DNA of 64,000 nt. Source: Sutcliffiella horikoshii. Its GTDB lineage: Bacteria; Bacillota; Bacilli; Bacillales; Bacillaceae_I. Positions within the stretch are counted from its first letter, which is position 1; each line of letters begins with the position of its first letter. A program made the position numbers and the translations under genes. Positions 1 to 8,971 of this stretch are shown here, piece after piece. The stretch covers positions 4,247,195 through 4,311,194 of the forward strand of contig NZ_CP082918.1 of assembly GCF_019931755.1 (NCBI RefSeq), written 5' to 3'. The notes beneath the pieces were generated by a model, which saw only the letters and a list, made by a program, of their open reading frames with translations, did not search any database and was not told where the DNA came from.

Positions 1-440
1 TTGGATAGGAAAATCCCTATCGCAATGGCCGCGGTGATGACGGCTCCAATTCGCACATCAATACCGAAAAGGACGTTCATTCCAAGGCCCGCGCCGCCAA
101 TGTTACCGACGTTGAATGCCAGACCGCCCAAGGCGACCGCAAAAGCGAGGAAATACCCCAGCCCAGGCAAGACCATGTTCGCTATATCCTGCCCTCTTTT
201 TTTAGAAACGGCAATAATTCTCCATACATTTACCTGTACCCCGATGTCTAAGATAATCGACATTAAAATGACAAAACCGAAACTAGCTAAAAGTTGTTCG
301 GTAAATACAGCCGTCTGCGTTAAAAATCCTGGTCCGATGGCAGATGCCCCCATCAGGAAAGCCGCACCAAGCAGGACACTCCAATTACTCTTAGTCGGTT
401 TTTGTAAGTCCGTGTACGTGTTCTTCTGTTTCGACGACAA
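1..440 (-). CDS. Nramp-like transporter, N-terminal part (cut by window edge)
   Basis: The first 146 codons or so of a multi-membrane-span protein that runs off the left edge. The start is TTG at 440, nine bases after an AAAGGGGG ribosome site; no ATG fits. The visible part has hydrophobic segments and the motif IGPGFLTQTAVF in the first one, as in the Nramp-like YcsG group (family assignment from memory). Canonical Nramp metal transporters carry DPGN at this place; here it is absent, so metal transport cannot be assumed. It lies downstream of degV and the insertion sequence on the same strand. Confidence 0.75.
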   Translation of the reverse strand, partial: MSSKQKNTYTDLQKPTKSNWSVLLGAAFLMGASAIGPGFLTQTAVFTEQLLASFGFVILMSIILDIGVQVNVWRIIAVSKKRGQDIANMVLPGLGYFLAFAVALGGLAFNVGNIGGAGLGMNVLFGIDVRIGAVITAAIAIGIFLS

Positions 441-526
441 TGGAAAAGCCCCCTTTTATAAAATTCTAACTATTATTTTGATATACTAACACTACCATAA
501 AATCTCTAAGGATAAAAATTCACACG

Positions 527-539
527 AAAAAAACCACCT
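527..539. repeat. Left arm of the inverted repeat flanking the IS
   Basis: AAAAAAACCACCT here is the inverted complement of AGGTGGTTTTTT at 2031-2042. Read on the minus strand the two arms form the stem and T tail of an intrinsic terminator for degV, now separated by the insertion sequence. The alternative is that both arms belong to the element's own ends. Confidence 0.5.
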
Positions 540-574
540 TTTGTGTGGTGACCCCTAAAAGTTAGAGTTTTATA

Positions 575-1405
575 TTAAGCAGCTAATTGGCTGGTATGGA
601 TACGGTATTGAACCGGACTCATGCCTGCCAATTTTTGTTTAATGCGTTTGTGATTATAATAGTGGATGTATAATTCGATATCCTTCTTGAGTTCTGCGTA
701 GGTTCTAAGAGCTACACCATAATACATTTCCTGCTTTAATAACCCGAAGAAATTCTCCATTGGAGAATTGTCCAAACAGTTTCCTTTGCGGGACATACTC
801 TGAAATATTTTTTGCCCCTTAAGAGCCTCCACCCATTTCCTATGTTGATAATGCCAACCCTGATCAGAATGTATAGTTGTGCGATATCTTGCATCTTTTA
901 CAATCTTGAGCGCCTCTTTCAATGGTTCCATGACGAAGTCTAGCGTTGGATGCGCATTAATGCCATAAGAAATCACCTCGCCATTATGCAAGTCCATAAT
1001 TGGACTGAGATAGAGTTTGCGACCATCAGAGCACTTGAATTCAGTAATATCGGTTGTCAATTTCTGAAGAGGGACAGTTGTCTGGAACCGGCGGTTCACT
1101 CGATTCTTTGCCATTTTTCCAATCGTTCCTTTATAAGAACTGTAGTTGCGTGACTTTCTCATGAACTTCAGTCCCTTCAACCCAAGTTTCCTCATAATGC
1201 GCTGGACTTTCTTATGGTTCACACATAACCCCTCGTTCCTTAGTGCCAGTTGAATACGACGGTATCCATAGTTGCCATCGTTCTCATCGAAGATGAATTG
1301 AATTTTGTCTTCTAGCTCCTGGTCAGGATTCTCCGCATGCATGTGTTTTATGTGATAGTGATAAGAAGACTCAGGAATGCCAACGATTTGAAGTACATCT
1401 TTCAA
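575..1405 (-). CDS. IS3-family transposase OrfB (DDE integrase core)
   Basis: The catalytic half of an IS3 transposase, 276 residues. An HTH_21-like N-terminus (YRRIQLALRNEGL) is followed by an rve integrase core. Acidic residues fit a DDE triad: TTDITEF, then HSDQGWHY, then the Glu of SPMENFFGLLKQE. The C-terminal YNHKRIKQKLAGMSPVQYR is typical of IS150. The frame lies -1 relative to orfA and begins at a TTG overlapping the orfA stop (TTGA). It could be made by -1 frameshifting on the A-rich run just upstream or by coupled re-initiation. I see no break in the frame. Confidence 0.9.
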   Translation of the reverse strand: MKDVLQIVGIPESSYHYHIKHMHAENPDQELEDKIQFIFDENDGNYGYRRIQLALRNEGLCVNHKKVQRIMRKLGLKGLKFMRKSRNYSSYKGTIGKMAKNRVNRRFQTTVPLQKLTTDITEFKCSDGRKLYLSPIMDLHNGEVISYGINAHPTLDFVMEPLKEALKIVKDARYRTTIHSDQGWHYQHRKWVEALKGQKIFQSMSRKGNCLDNSPMENFFGLLKQEMYYGVALRTYAELKKDIELYIHYYNHKRIKQKLAGMSPVQYRIHTSQLAA

Positions 1406-1971
1406 TCGGAATTTTTCTTTGAGTTCGAACGATAACGCTGTTTGTGCTTTTCGAGATAGGCGTCCGGATCCTTCTGAAAAGCCCGCAACTTTTTTAGGTA
1501 TTCTACCTCAAGACGAAGTAGTTCATTTTCCCGTTCTAAGCTCTGTTCGCGTGTCATTTTGTCTTTTTGAATAGACTTAATATTTTTTTTGATGTTCTTC
1601 GCTTTATCTGACATAGATGCTCGTCCCCTCGTTTTGTCCAGGGCTTCAGCACCGCCTTCAAGGAATTTCTTTTTCCAAGAGGCGATCATCGGTGGGTTTG
1701 TTAACCCAAAATGAAGAGCTGTTTCAGTTTGAGAAGCACCTGTCCTTTTCATAAAGCTTAGTACATCCAGCTTAAATTGAACAGAGTAAATTTCATTCTT
1801 CTTCTTTCGAGAGAGGCCAGCTGCGCCTTGATGTTTATATACATTTATCCAACCTAAAACCTGTTTATGTGATTTTATGCCGTGCTTACGTGCTAAAAGT
1901 TTCATCCCAAGCGGACCATCTAGATACTCCTTCACAACCATCAATTTAAATTCCACACTATATTTAGCCAA
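1402..1971 (-). CDS. IS3-family transposase OrfA (helix-turn-helix)
   Basis: The DNA-binding half of the transposase, about 189 residues from a TTG at 1971 that follows a GGGGTG ribosome site by eight bases. It contains two helix-turn-helix-like segments (about residues 1-55 and 65-120) and a leucine-zipper-like stretch (ERENELLRLEVEYLKKL) near the C-terminus. Such zippers mediate OrfA/OrfAB multimerisation in this family. The frame overlaps orfB by four bases. Confidence 0.87.
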   Translation of the reverse strand: MAKYSVEFKLMVVKEYLDGPLGMKLLARKHGIKSHKQVLGWINVYKHQGAAGLSRKKKNEIYSVQFKLDVLSFMKRTGASQTETALHFGLTNPPMIASWKKKFLEGGAEALDKTRGRASMSDKAKNIKKNIKSIQKDKMTREQSLERENELLRLEVEYLKKLRAFQKDPDAYLEKHKQRYRSNSKKNSD

Positions 1972-2030
1972 AATAAAACACCCCAAAAGTTAGATTTTAA
2001 CTCTAACTTCTGGGGTGCACCTCATTGGGT

Positions 2031-2042
2031 AGGTGGTTTTTT
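2031..2042. repeat. Right arm of the inverted repeat flanking the IS
   Basis: AGGTGGTTTTTT, the partner of 527-539. It begins seven bases past the degV stop codon complement, where a degV terminator would be expected. Confidence 0.5.
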
Positions 2043-2048
2043 GTTAGT

Positions 2049-2915
2049 TTATTTTTTTTCTACAAAGAACATGGACAGCGCTCCAAGTCCAACATGTGTA
2101 CCAACAGATACTCCCATCTGCATGATGTGGATGGTCCCGGAGAAGTCTGTTTCATTTTCTATCTTTATTTTTAAGTTTTCGGCGACCTTGATATCAGATG
2201 TATACCCGATTATGATAAAGTCCGTCACCGTTTCGTCGTTCCGCTTGATAAACTCTTCCACATAATGCTTGAGTACCCGTTTTAACCCTCTCTCTTTTGC
2301 AACGATGGCCCCTTTGCCGTTTTTCATGGTCATGATTGGTTTTAGCATCAGTAACTTTCCAAGAAATGCACTCGCATTCGTCAGCCTTCCGCTTTTGATC
2401 AAATGATCCAAGTCGTCTACGGATAGGAAATGTTTTACATTGGTTTTGTGATTCTCGGTAAAATCTACTAACTCTTGAAAGGTTGCGCCGCTCTCTCTCA
2501 TCATCGCACTCTTTAGGAGGAGCCAACCGCTTCCATGACTCATACACTTGGAATCTACCACATGAATTTTCACAGCCGAATCCGGGTTTTCCTCAAAGAA
2601 ATACCCTTTCGCCAACTCCGCCGACTGGTGGGATCCGCTTGTCCCGCTGGACATGCAAATGCACAGGATTTCTTTATAACCGCTTTCAACAGCCTCGTTC
2701 ATAATCGCCAAATATTCCACAGGACTAGGCATCCCAGTCGTTGGAAACTCCGAAAGCGCCTCCATCATTCCGTAAAATTCATCTGGTTCTATGTCCACAC
2801 GATCCTTATATGTTTTTCCATCAATATTTATACTTAAGGGTGCCAGACTGATGTCATACATCTCCAACACTTCGTTTGATAAATCACAAGTTGAATCCGC
2901 CATTAATTTAATCAT
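2049..2915 (-). CDS. DegV family protein (fatty-acid binding)
   Basis: 288 residues of the DegV fold: a Rossmann-like N-terminal domain beginning IKLMADSTCDLS, the central CMSSGTSGSHQSA segment, and a C-terminal domain ending in GVSVGTHVGLGALSMFFVEKK (GTHxGPG-like). Family members bind a fatty acid; in Firmicutes some serve as FakB, which presents exogenous fatty acids to the kinase FakA. No fakA is in the window, so that role is inferred. I start at ATG 2915, which follows GGAGG by seven bases; a longer frame to 2936 has no ribosome site. Confidence 0.9.
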   Translation of the reverse strand: MIKLMADSTCDLSNEVLEMYDISLAPLSINIDGKTYKDRVDIEPDEFYGMMEALSEFPTTGMPSPVEYLAIMNEAVESGYKEILCICMSSGTSGSHQSAELAKGYFFEENPDSAVKIHVVDSKCMSHGSGWLLLKSAMMRESGATFQELVDFTENHKTNVKHFLSVDDLDHLIKSGRLTNASAFLGKLLMLKPIMTMKNGKGAIVAKERGLKRVLKHYVEEFIKRNDETVTDFIIIGYTSDIKVAENLKIKIENETDFSGTIHIMQMGVSVGTHVGLGALSMFFVEKK

Positions 2916-3100
2916 TGAGTTCCTCCAATAAAACATACTGCATTTATCATAACTGAAAGGGCTTTAATAGACTATCTAATTTAGGTGAAAAGGGGGAGGG
3001 TAAAATAAGGAAAGAGGACTTTGTATTATTTACTGAAAATTGTGTTATTAATATTTTGGAACTGTTATAGTTAAGTAGACTATAGATAAGGATGTGGGAT

Positions 3101-4027
3101 ATGCTAGTTAAATCGCGGACAAGGCCGATGGAAATGCACCTGTATTTATCTCTGGGGGCGCGAATGACGCTTCTTGAGAAGGAAAAGCAATACTTGTGGA
3201 ATATGGAGAAAGGTTATGAAGGAGAGTGCATGTTTGATGCCTTGACCGAGAAGTTGGAAGACTGTAATCATCTGATTTTAAATGACCTCTTGCTGAAGCA
3301 TAATAATACTACTTTTCAAATCGACACGCTTATTATTACCCCTCGAAATGCTTATCTTTTTGAAGTGAAGAACTTTGAAGGAGATTACATCTATGATACT
3401 CGAACCGATCAACTGCATGTAAAAGCAAACTCCAAAGATTATGAAGTCACCAACCCCTTGAACCAACTGAATCGATGCAACTCGTTGCTCCGACAACTTT
3501 TGAATAGTTGCGGATTCAACTTACCCATTATTGCTTCTGTTGTATTTATCAACTCCGAATTCACCCTTTATCAATCACCTCCAGATAAACCCTTTATTCA
3601 CCCAACCCAAATCAACAGATACCTGAAAGGCTTGCAGACGGATTCTTCTTTTAAGCTAACTAAAATGCACACTGCGCTTGCCGAGAAACTAACCTCCCTC
3701 CATATCGTGGACTCTCCTTTTAAGAGTTTGCCGGAGTATTCGTATGATCAGGTTGGGAAAGGGTTAATGTGTGCGAGCTGTTCCTCCTTGTCTGTTGTTG
3801 TTGAGGGACGGTCGGCGCGGTGTGTGAGGTGTCATAAGGTGGAGACGCTTGAGGAGATTGTGCTGCGGCATGTGGGGGAGTTTAGGATGTTGTTTCCGGA
3901 TAGAAAGATAACTACTAGTGGTATTTTTGAATGGTGTGGGATGGGGGTTTCTGAGAAGGTGGTAAGGCGTATATTGGATAAGCATTTTTCTATAAAAGGT
4001 AGCCGCCGTTGGAGTTATTACCTATGA
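3101..4027 (+). CDS. NERD domain protein with C-terminal zinc finger
   Basis: 308 residues. The middle holds a NERD (nuclease-related) domain: ILNDLLL, then QIDTLIITPRNAYLFEVKNFEGDYIYD. This matches the D...ExK pattern of restriction-nuclease-like folds. A C-terminal CASC...CVRC pair spaced about 20 residues suggests a zinc finger, followed by a helical domain. The start at 3101 follows AAGGA by eight bases. Similar proteins are common and uncharacterised in Bacillus. The gene is head-on to replication. The last third is noticeably richer in G on the coding strand than the first. A role in DNA processing is only inferred. Confidence 0.8.
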   Translation: MLVKSRTRPMEMHLYLSLGARMTLLEKEKQYLWNMEKGYEGECMFDALTEKLEDCNHLILNDLLLKHNNTTFQIDTLIITPRNAYLFEVKNFEGDYIYDTRTDQLHVKANSKDYEVTNPLNQLNRCNSLLRQLLNSCGFNLPIIASVVFINSEFTLYQSPPDKPFIHPTQINRYLKGLQTDSSFKLTKMHTALAEKLTSLHIVDSPFKSLPEYSYDQVGKGLMCASCSSLSVVVEGRSARCVRCHKVETLEEIVLRHVGEFRMLFPDRKITTSGIFEWCGMGVSEKVVRRILDKHFSIKGSRRWSYYL

Positions 4028-4045
4028 TATTGAATTAACTCAGAC

Positions 4046-4577
4046 GGGCGTATAGAGCCCTTCTATTTGACCGTTCTACTTGTTTGAGCGGTGCTTCGGG
4101 CATATAAAGCCCTTCTATTTGACCGTTCTGCTTGTTTGAGCGGTGCTTCGGGCATATAGAGCCCTTCTATTTGACCGTTCTGCTTGTTTGAGCGGGGCTT
4201 CGGGCATATAGAGCCCTTCTATTTGACCGTTCTACTTGTTTGAGCGGTGCTTCGGGCATATAAAGCCCTTCTATTTGACCGTTCTGCTTGTTTGAGCGGT
4301 GCTTCGGGCATATAGAGCCCTTCTATTTGACCGTTCTGCTTGTTTGAGCGGGGCTTCGGGCATATAGAGCCCTTCTATTTGACCGTTCTGCTTGTTTGAG
4401 CGGGGCTTCGGGCGTATAGAGCCCTTCTATTTGACCGTTCTGCTTGTTTGAGCGGGGCTTCGGGCGTATAGAGCCCTTCTATTTGACCGTTCTGCTTGTT
4501 TGAGCGAGGCTTCGGGCGTATAGAGCCCTTCTATTTGACCGTTCTACTTGTTTGGGCAGTGCTTCGGGCGTATAGAG
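4046..4577. repeat. 52-bp tandem repeat array 1 (10 full units plus a fragment)
   Basis: Units begin at 4046, 4098, 4150, 4202, 4254, 4306, 4358, 4410, 4462, 4514 and (partial) 4566, exactly 52 bp apart. Each holds GGGCATATAGAGCCC (GGGC/GCCC hairpin, overlapping ATAGA/TCTAT) and CCGTTC-N9-GAGCGG (second hairpin). Variants show that units 2-3 recur as 5-6 and unit 4 resembles unit 1, so a 156-bp block was duplicated. The period is not a multiple of three and no frame continues, so the array is non-coding. It fills the convergent gap between the NERD and pirin genes. 4578-4688 shows nothing else I can name. Confidence 0.95.
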
Positions 4578-4688
4578 GATCAGTATTCATTTCAGACAAA
4601 AACTTTACACGGGGGAGGCTGCAATTAGGTAGCCATTCCCCCTTTTCTGAAAACCCTATAGACCGCGCTCCACCTAGCTAAACATCAC

Positions 4689-5540
4689 TCACACCCTCCC
4701 ACCAAACCTCCCCGCTCTAAAATCCTCAAACGCCTCCACAATTTCCTCCTCGGTGTTCATCACAAAAGGGCCTCTCGCTACAATCGGCTCCCCAATAGGT
4801 TTACCCGTATATATAAGCACCCTGGACCGCTCCTGAGCCGCCGCCGTCACCTCCAGCGTATCCACCGCACCATCTTCAGCGACCTCGTCATAAGACAGAA
4901 GCCCCACCTCGGTCTTCCCCAAAGTCACAGCTCCATCCCCACCAAAAGTCATTTCGCCTTGCAGCATATAAACATGACCGTTATGATTTGCAGGTAATTT
5001 AAGTGAGTAGCTCTCACCCTCGCGCAAATAAAGCTCAAACATATTAATGGGAACCAAAGAGTCCATCGGACCTGTCACGCCCTCTGCACTTCCCGAGTAA
5101 ACTCGTAAAGAGCCACCCTCAAACTCCACCAAAGGAGCATCTTCCAAGAGGACATTATGATAAGAGGACTCTGTTTGTTTCAAGCTCTTCGGTAAATTGA
5201 GCCAGAGTTGCAACGTATGGATGACATCCTCGTCGACTGCTTCTTCGGCATGGCGGGCACCGCTTCCGGCATTCATGTACTGAACGTCGCCGGCGTGCAA
5301 CACAGAGTGCCCGCCCTGATTGTCGGTGTGCTCAAGTCTTCCGTCCACTACATAGGTGATAGTCTGGAAACCGCGGTGAGGGTGGTCGGAGAAGGTACCT
5401 CGTTTAAACCAATCGTCCGCCATCAGGATGAATGGGTCATATTCGCGCATCCTGTCGGGAGGCAGTATCCATCCTTGCTGAACATGCGGGTAGCCGGGAT
5501 TTTTATATTGCACCTTCCAATGGTCTCTGATCCGTTTCAA
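4689..5540 (-). CDS. Pirin family protein
   Basis: A bicupin of about 283 residues. The N-terminal cupin carries the metal-site pattern DHPHRGFQTITYVVDGRLEHTD with nearby GDVQYMNAGSGARHAEE, which supplies the usual His/Glu iron ligands. The C-terminal cupin (from about residue 165) is more divergent, as is normal. Pirins are non-heme iron proteins; some have quercetin dioxygenase activity and others act as redox-linked regulators. The substrate here is unknown. I prefer the TTG at 5540 because GAGAGG lies nine bases upstream; ATG 5549 would put that site on top of the start. Confidence 0.87.
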   Translation of the reverse strand: MKRIRDHWKVQYKNPGYPHVQQGWILPPDRMREYDPFILMADDWFKRGTFSDHPHRGFQTITYVVDGRLEHTDNQGGHSVLHAGDVQYMNAGSGARHAEEAVDEDVIHTLQLWLNLPKSLKQTESSYHNVLLEDAPLVEFEGGSLRVYSGSAEGVTGPMDSLVPINMFELYLREGESYSLKLPANHNGHVYMLQGEMTFGGDGAVTLGKTEVGLLSYDEVAEDGAVDTLEVTAAAQERSRVLIYTGKPIGEPIVARGPFVMNTEEEIVEAFEDFRAGRFGGRV

Positions 5541-5654
5541 AAAAAACATCCTCTCGTAAGTTAGTACCTTTAGCATACAGAAGTTGGAATCTCCAACTCA
5601 AGTTTTCCGCTCGGCAAATGCCGGCCTGCCATCCAAAAGGGCCCCCTACAAAAC

Positions 5655-5692
5655 AAAAAAACCTCAATCCAAAGGAGGATTAAAGGTTTTTC
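5655..5692 (-). terminator. Intrinsic terminator after mqo
   Basis: An inverted repeat (AACCTTTAATCC / GGATTGAGGTT) followed on the minus strand by a run of seven T. Short T runs lie on both sides, so it may also work rightward. Confidence 0.8.
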
Positions 5693-5706
5693 CGTTTATT
5701 CTAATT

Positions 5707-7224
5707 TTAATGAAAGGAGAGCGCCTTTTGCTCCTTCCCTTCACTAAGAAAGAGGGTTTCCCCTGTGGAGGCGAAAAGTTCATCAAACAGCGCAGGGTTA
5801 TCTACTAAAGATAAGCCATAGCTAGGAATCATTTCTTGGATTTTGTCTTTCCATTCGAACATTTGCTCAGGGAAGCATTTTTCAAATACTTCGAGCATGA
5901 CATGAACGGCTGTAGAAGCTCCTGGAGATGCACCAAGCAATGCTGCTATGGAACCGTCGGATGCACTCACCACTTCCGTACCAAATTGAAGTGTCCCTTT
6001 GCCGCCGGCTTCTGTATCCTTGATTACTTGAACGCGTTGGCCCGCAACGACAATCTCCCAGTCTTCGCTTTTCGCGTTCGGGATAAATTCTCGCAGCTCA
6101 TCGATGCGTTTTTCATTGGATAACAGCACCTGTTGAATCAAATACTTGGTCAGCGCCATTTCCTTGAATCCGGCAGAAAGCATGGTCATGACGTTGTATG
6201 GCTTTACGGAGCCGATCAAGTCCAGGTTGGACCCGGTTTTCAAGAACTTTGGCGAGAACCCTGCGAATGGCCCGAACAGCAAGGTCTTTTTGTTATTTAT
6301 ATATCTAGTATCAAGATGCGGCACAGACATTGGCGGCGCGCCAACCTTTGCCTTTCCGTATACTTTTGCGTGATGTTTTTCAACGACCTCGGGATTGTTG
6401 CATACTAAGAACAGTCCGCTAACCGGGAAACCGCCGATATTCTTCGATTCGGGAATACCGGTTTTCTGTAATAATGGCAGACTTCCGCCTCCACCGCCGA
6501 TGAATACAAACTTGGCATGGTGGTATTCCACTTGACCAGTTTTGGCATTGCGGATCTTTAATTCCCAAGAACCGTCGCTTGCACGCTTAAGATTCTCCAC
6601 GCTATGCTCATAGTGAACTTCTACGTTGTTTTTCTCCAAGTGGTCAAACAACATGCGAGTCAACGCACCGAAATTCACATCTGTACCAGAGTCGATCTTT
6701 GTTGCCGCAATCGGCTCGTCTGAGGTGCGGCCTTCCATCATAAGAGGCATCCATTCCTTGAGCTTCTTAGGATCTTCAGAGTATTCCATTCCTTTAAACA
6801 GCGGGTTTGCTGACAGCGCTTCCATACGTTTTTTCAAAAACGTGACATTTTCTTTCCCTTCCACAAAGCTGATATGCGGAATTGGCATGATAAAGTCCTG
6901 TGGATTGCTGATCAGGTTGCGTTTGACTAGATAGGACCAGTACTGACGGGAAAGCTGGAACTGTTCGTTCACTTTTACCGCCTTGCTGATGTCCATGGTT
7001 CCGTCTGCTTTTAACGACGTATAGTTAAGTTCGCATAATGCTGCATGTCCCGTACCGGCATTGTTCCACTCGTTCGAGCTTTCTTCTCCTGCACTTGCTA
7101 GCTTTTCGAACACTTTAATTTCCCAGTCCGGTTGAACTTCCTTTAATAACGAACCTAAAGTCGCGCTCATGACACCGGCACCAATTAAGATAACGTCTGT
7201 TTTATTCTGCATGTTGCTCATCAT
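5707..7224 (-). CDS. mqo: Malate:quinone oxidoreductase
   Basis: 505 residues of the membrane-associated FAD enzyme that oxidises malate to oxaloacetate and passes electrons to quinone. The dinucleotide-binding motif [15 protein letters not shown] is at the N-terminus. Family signatures include [47 protein letters not shown] and the C-terminal [19 protein letters not shown] start at ATG 7224, six bases after AGGGGA; the upstream extension to 7275 has no ribosome site. It is a single gene with its own terminator. Confidence 0.97.
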   Translation of the reverse strand: MMSNMQNKTDVILIGAGVMSATLGSLLKEVQPDWEIKVFEKLASAGEESSNEWNNAGTGHAALCELNYTSLKADGTMDISKAVKVNEQFQLSRQYWSYLVKRNLISNPQDFIMPIPHISFVEGKENVTFLKKRMEALSANPLFKGMEYSEDPKKLKEWMPLMMEGRTSDEPIAATKIDSGTDVNFGALTRMLFDHLEKNNVEVHYEHSVENLKRASDGSWELKIRNAKTGQVEYHHAKFVFIGGGGGSLPLLQKTGIPESKNIGGFPVSGLFLVCNNPEVVEKHHAKVYGKAKVGAPPMSVPHLDTRYINNKKTLLFGPFAGFSPKFLKTGSNLDLIGSVKPYNVMTMLSAGFKEMALTKYLIQQVLLSNEKRIDELREFIPNAKSEDWEIVVAGQRVQVIKDTEAGGKGTLQFGTEVVSASDGSIAALLGASPGASTAVHVMLEVFEKCFPEQMFEWKDKIQEMIPSYGLSLVDNPALFDELFASTGETLFLSEGKEQKALSFH

Positions 7225-7398
7225 TACACATCCCCTAAATTTATAAAAAAGAGCAGGCGCTATTGCTTCTAGCATCCTAAAGGCATAACGCTACCTAAAA
7301 ACATACTTTGTCCATCCTAATTTCTATCATATCACAATTCAGGCTAACTTTTCACCAGATTACACCGTATTATCTGATTATTTTAAACTATCTGGAGC

Positions 7399-7450
7399 AA
7401 AAAAGAAAACGGTACTGCCTGACTCCACAACAAGTCAAGTCTACAGTACC
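7399..7450 (-). terminator. Intrinsic terminator of the YiaA-like gene
   Basis: GGTACTG...CAGTACC forms an extended imperfect stem (AGTCAAG/CTGACT also pair), followed on the minus strand by GTTTTCTTTTTT. Confidence 0.75.
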
Positions 7451-7460
7451 GCCATCGCTA

Positions 7461-7928
7461 TTAATCTCTTTCCCTTGCATTCTGTGTATCTCTAATATTC
7501 TTCTGGATGGTGATGGCTGCAAATAAGCTGAGCACAAATGACATGCCGTAAAACCCTTTTTCACTTAAAATAATACTTCCTGCGTTATAGAGGCCGATTG
7601 CCATTAAGGAAATAGATACAACAAGGGCAAACCAACTGAGTCCATAATAGATGCCCGAAACAGGAATGTCCTCTTCCCGATCTCGCACCGCTTTTTGCAA
7701 GGAAACGGCTGCATACAGGCCGAATACCAATACAGCAAAATAGTATCCTTTCTCATTCAACTCCATTGCTGCATTGAATAGTCCAATTAAATATGCAGAA
7801 ACCCCTACCACGAGGGCTGCCCAACTTGCCCCTTTAAAAGCGGCGGTTGGTTCCCCTTCTTTTCTTTCCATTTTGATCTTCGGTTTATCATCGCTTTTTA
7901 ATAACGGGTTTTCATTCATTTCAGCCAT
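7461..7928 (-). CDS. YiaA/YiaB family membrane protein
   Basis: 155 residues with a charged N-terminus of about 30 residues and four hydrophobic segments arranged as two similar two-helix units: SWAALVVGVSAYLIGLFNA...NEKGYYFAVLVFGLYAAVSLQK and SWFALVVSISLMAIGLYNA...SEKGFYGMSFVLSLFAAITIQK. This internal duplication is the YiaAB domain. No function is established. The start at 7928 follows GGGGAG by about seven bases. Confidence 0.85.
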   Translation of the reverse strand: MAEMNENPLLKSDDKPKIKMERKEGEPTAAFKGASWAALVVGVSAYLIGLFNAAMELNEKGYYFAVLVFGLYAAVSLQKAVRDREEDIPVSGIYYGLSWFALVVSISLMAIGLYNAGSIILSEKGFYGMSFVLSLFAAITIQKNIRDTQNARERD

Positions 7929-8012
7929 CCGATTCTCCCCTTTGCTGACACATCATATATGGTTTATTATAGCAATTTTTTACAGAAAAGGAGTAGTATA
8001 TTTATAAATTTC

Positions 8013-8468
8013 CTAAGTTTCTTTCACAATCTTTCCTATATAAAAAACATAGCATTGTCTGTCTTCATCAATTTCCGTTGAGTCCACATGGCACTCCCCA
8101 ATCCCCGGGAGGTGAACGATATCCTTCAACAAAAATTTGATAGCTTCCCAGTGACTTTCTAAAGTTTGTGTATGGAGGACCGGCATATCCTGAAGGTATT
8201 TGTATTCACGAAATTCCATGTGAATACCGGAAGGGTACGATTTTTCCTTGTAGAAGTTCCTTGCCACCTCATCCTTTTCTACCGTAATTGTTTCAGTGTT
8301 GTTATCTAAGGAGCCCTCCGTGCATATAGATTTATATTGTATTCCTTCTTTGATAAAAAAAGTACAAAGCTGTCTTGCATATATTTCATCTTCGCTGACT
8401 TTTCCTTTTTTGTATTCGTATATTGGCTCATAGTTTCCTCTGTCGTGTAAGTAATAGATTAATTCCAT
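8013..8468 (-). CDS. Hypothetical protein
   Basis: 151 residues, acidic, without signal peptide or membrane segment. I recognise no family. The start at 8468 fits AGGTGGA six bases upstream. The C-terminal half (GECHVDSTEIDEDRQCYVFYIGKI) looks like beta strands of a small soluble domain. It is transcribed alone; a promoter would lie in the divergent gap with the lipoprotein gene at 8622. Confidence 0.65.
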   Translation of the reverse strand: MELIYYLHDRGNYEPIYEYKKGKVSEDEIYARQLCTFFIKEGIQYKSICTEGSLDNNTETITVEKDEVARNFYKEKSYPSGIHMEFREYKYLQDMPVLHTQTLESHWEAIKFLLKDIVHLPGIGECHVDSTEIDEDRQCYVFYIGKIVKET

Positions 8469-8621
8469 TTGGGGTCCACCTACCTGTCTCAATTTTCATA
8501 TACTTTCATCATAGCAAAATCACGGGCTGTCTCCTCCATATTCGTTAAAATTTTTCTCCTCATTATTTCCTATTTTTGTTACTATTAGTTTAGTTCATTA
8601 TGTAAGAAAGGAGTAGTACCC

Positions 8622-8966
8622 ATGACAAAAACGAAAAAAGTGTTAACAAGTGTTTCTGCCACCGTATTCGCTTTAGGAATGACCGGTTGCGGTTCCGGTT
8701 ATGAAGAATCCAGTTCGCTTCCGCCAGAGCCGTTCGATGATCGTTGTAATGAGTATGAATGGGATAATGAAGAGGGTGTTTATCAATGCGATGATGATTC
8801 ATCAAGCTATTACCGCCACTATTATCACGGAGGCAGCTTTTTTGGAAATAAATCTTCCTTAAAAAATGATTCCTCCTATAAAAACTATCGAAATAGCTCC
8901 ACTTTCAAGTCCAACACAACGCCTAATAAAGGATTTGGTAGTGGTTCTTCCTATAGTGGAGGTTAA
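8622..8966 (+). CDS. DUF1190 (YgiB/YjfM)-like lipoprotein, ends in Gly-Gly
   Basis: 114 residues. A lysine-rich start and hydrophobic segment lead to GMTGC, a near-lipobox that would make the Cys the lipidated N-terminus. An acidic segment with two Cys (RCNEYEWDNEEGVYQCDDD) follows, then a Tyr/Ser/Gly/Asn-rich tail ending GSGSSYSGG. Composition and gene order resemble YgiB/YjfM beside the ligase-like YgiC/YjfC in E. coli; from memory, YgiB also ends in Gly-Gly. The final GGA GGT codons also form the ribosome site of the next gene, so the ending could be a by-product. AAAGGAG supports the start. Confidence 0.7.
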   Translation: MTKTKKVLTSVSATVFALGMTGCGSGYEESSSLPPEPFDDRCNEYEWDNEEGVYQCDDDSSSYYRHYYHGGSFFGNKSSLKNDSSYKNYRNSSTFKSNTTPNKGFGSGSSYSGG

Positions 8967-8971
8967 GTTAA

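Larger units (their letters stand above)
549..2019 (-). mobile_element. IS3-family (IS150-type) insertion sequence
   Basis: A compact element of about 1.47 kb with two overlapping frames, orfA and orfB, on the minus strand. The ends are imperfect inverted repeats: TGACCCCTAAAAGTTAGAG at the left and TGCACCCCAGAAGTTAGAG at the right, read inward. Both begin with TG, as is usual in IS3. I could not find a clear target duplication. Just outside both ends lie complementary arms (527-539 and 2031-2042) that look like one terminator split in two. Both frames appear intact, so the element may be active. Confidence 0.85.

Noticed and set aside
1..489. 162-codon plus-strand open frame
   Set aside because: It is the antisense of the Nramp-like gene, which has a ribosome site, family motif and membrane helices on the minus strand.
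4046..4577. CRISPR array
   Set aside because: Units are continuous 52-bp tandem copies with no unique spacers, and no cas genes are in the window.
4496..4681. Small open frame ending in the repeat array
   Set aside because: It runs through the 52-bp units, whose period breaks any frame, and has no ribosome site.
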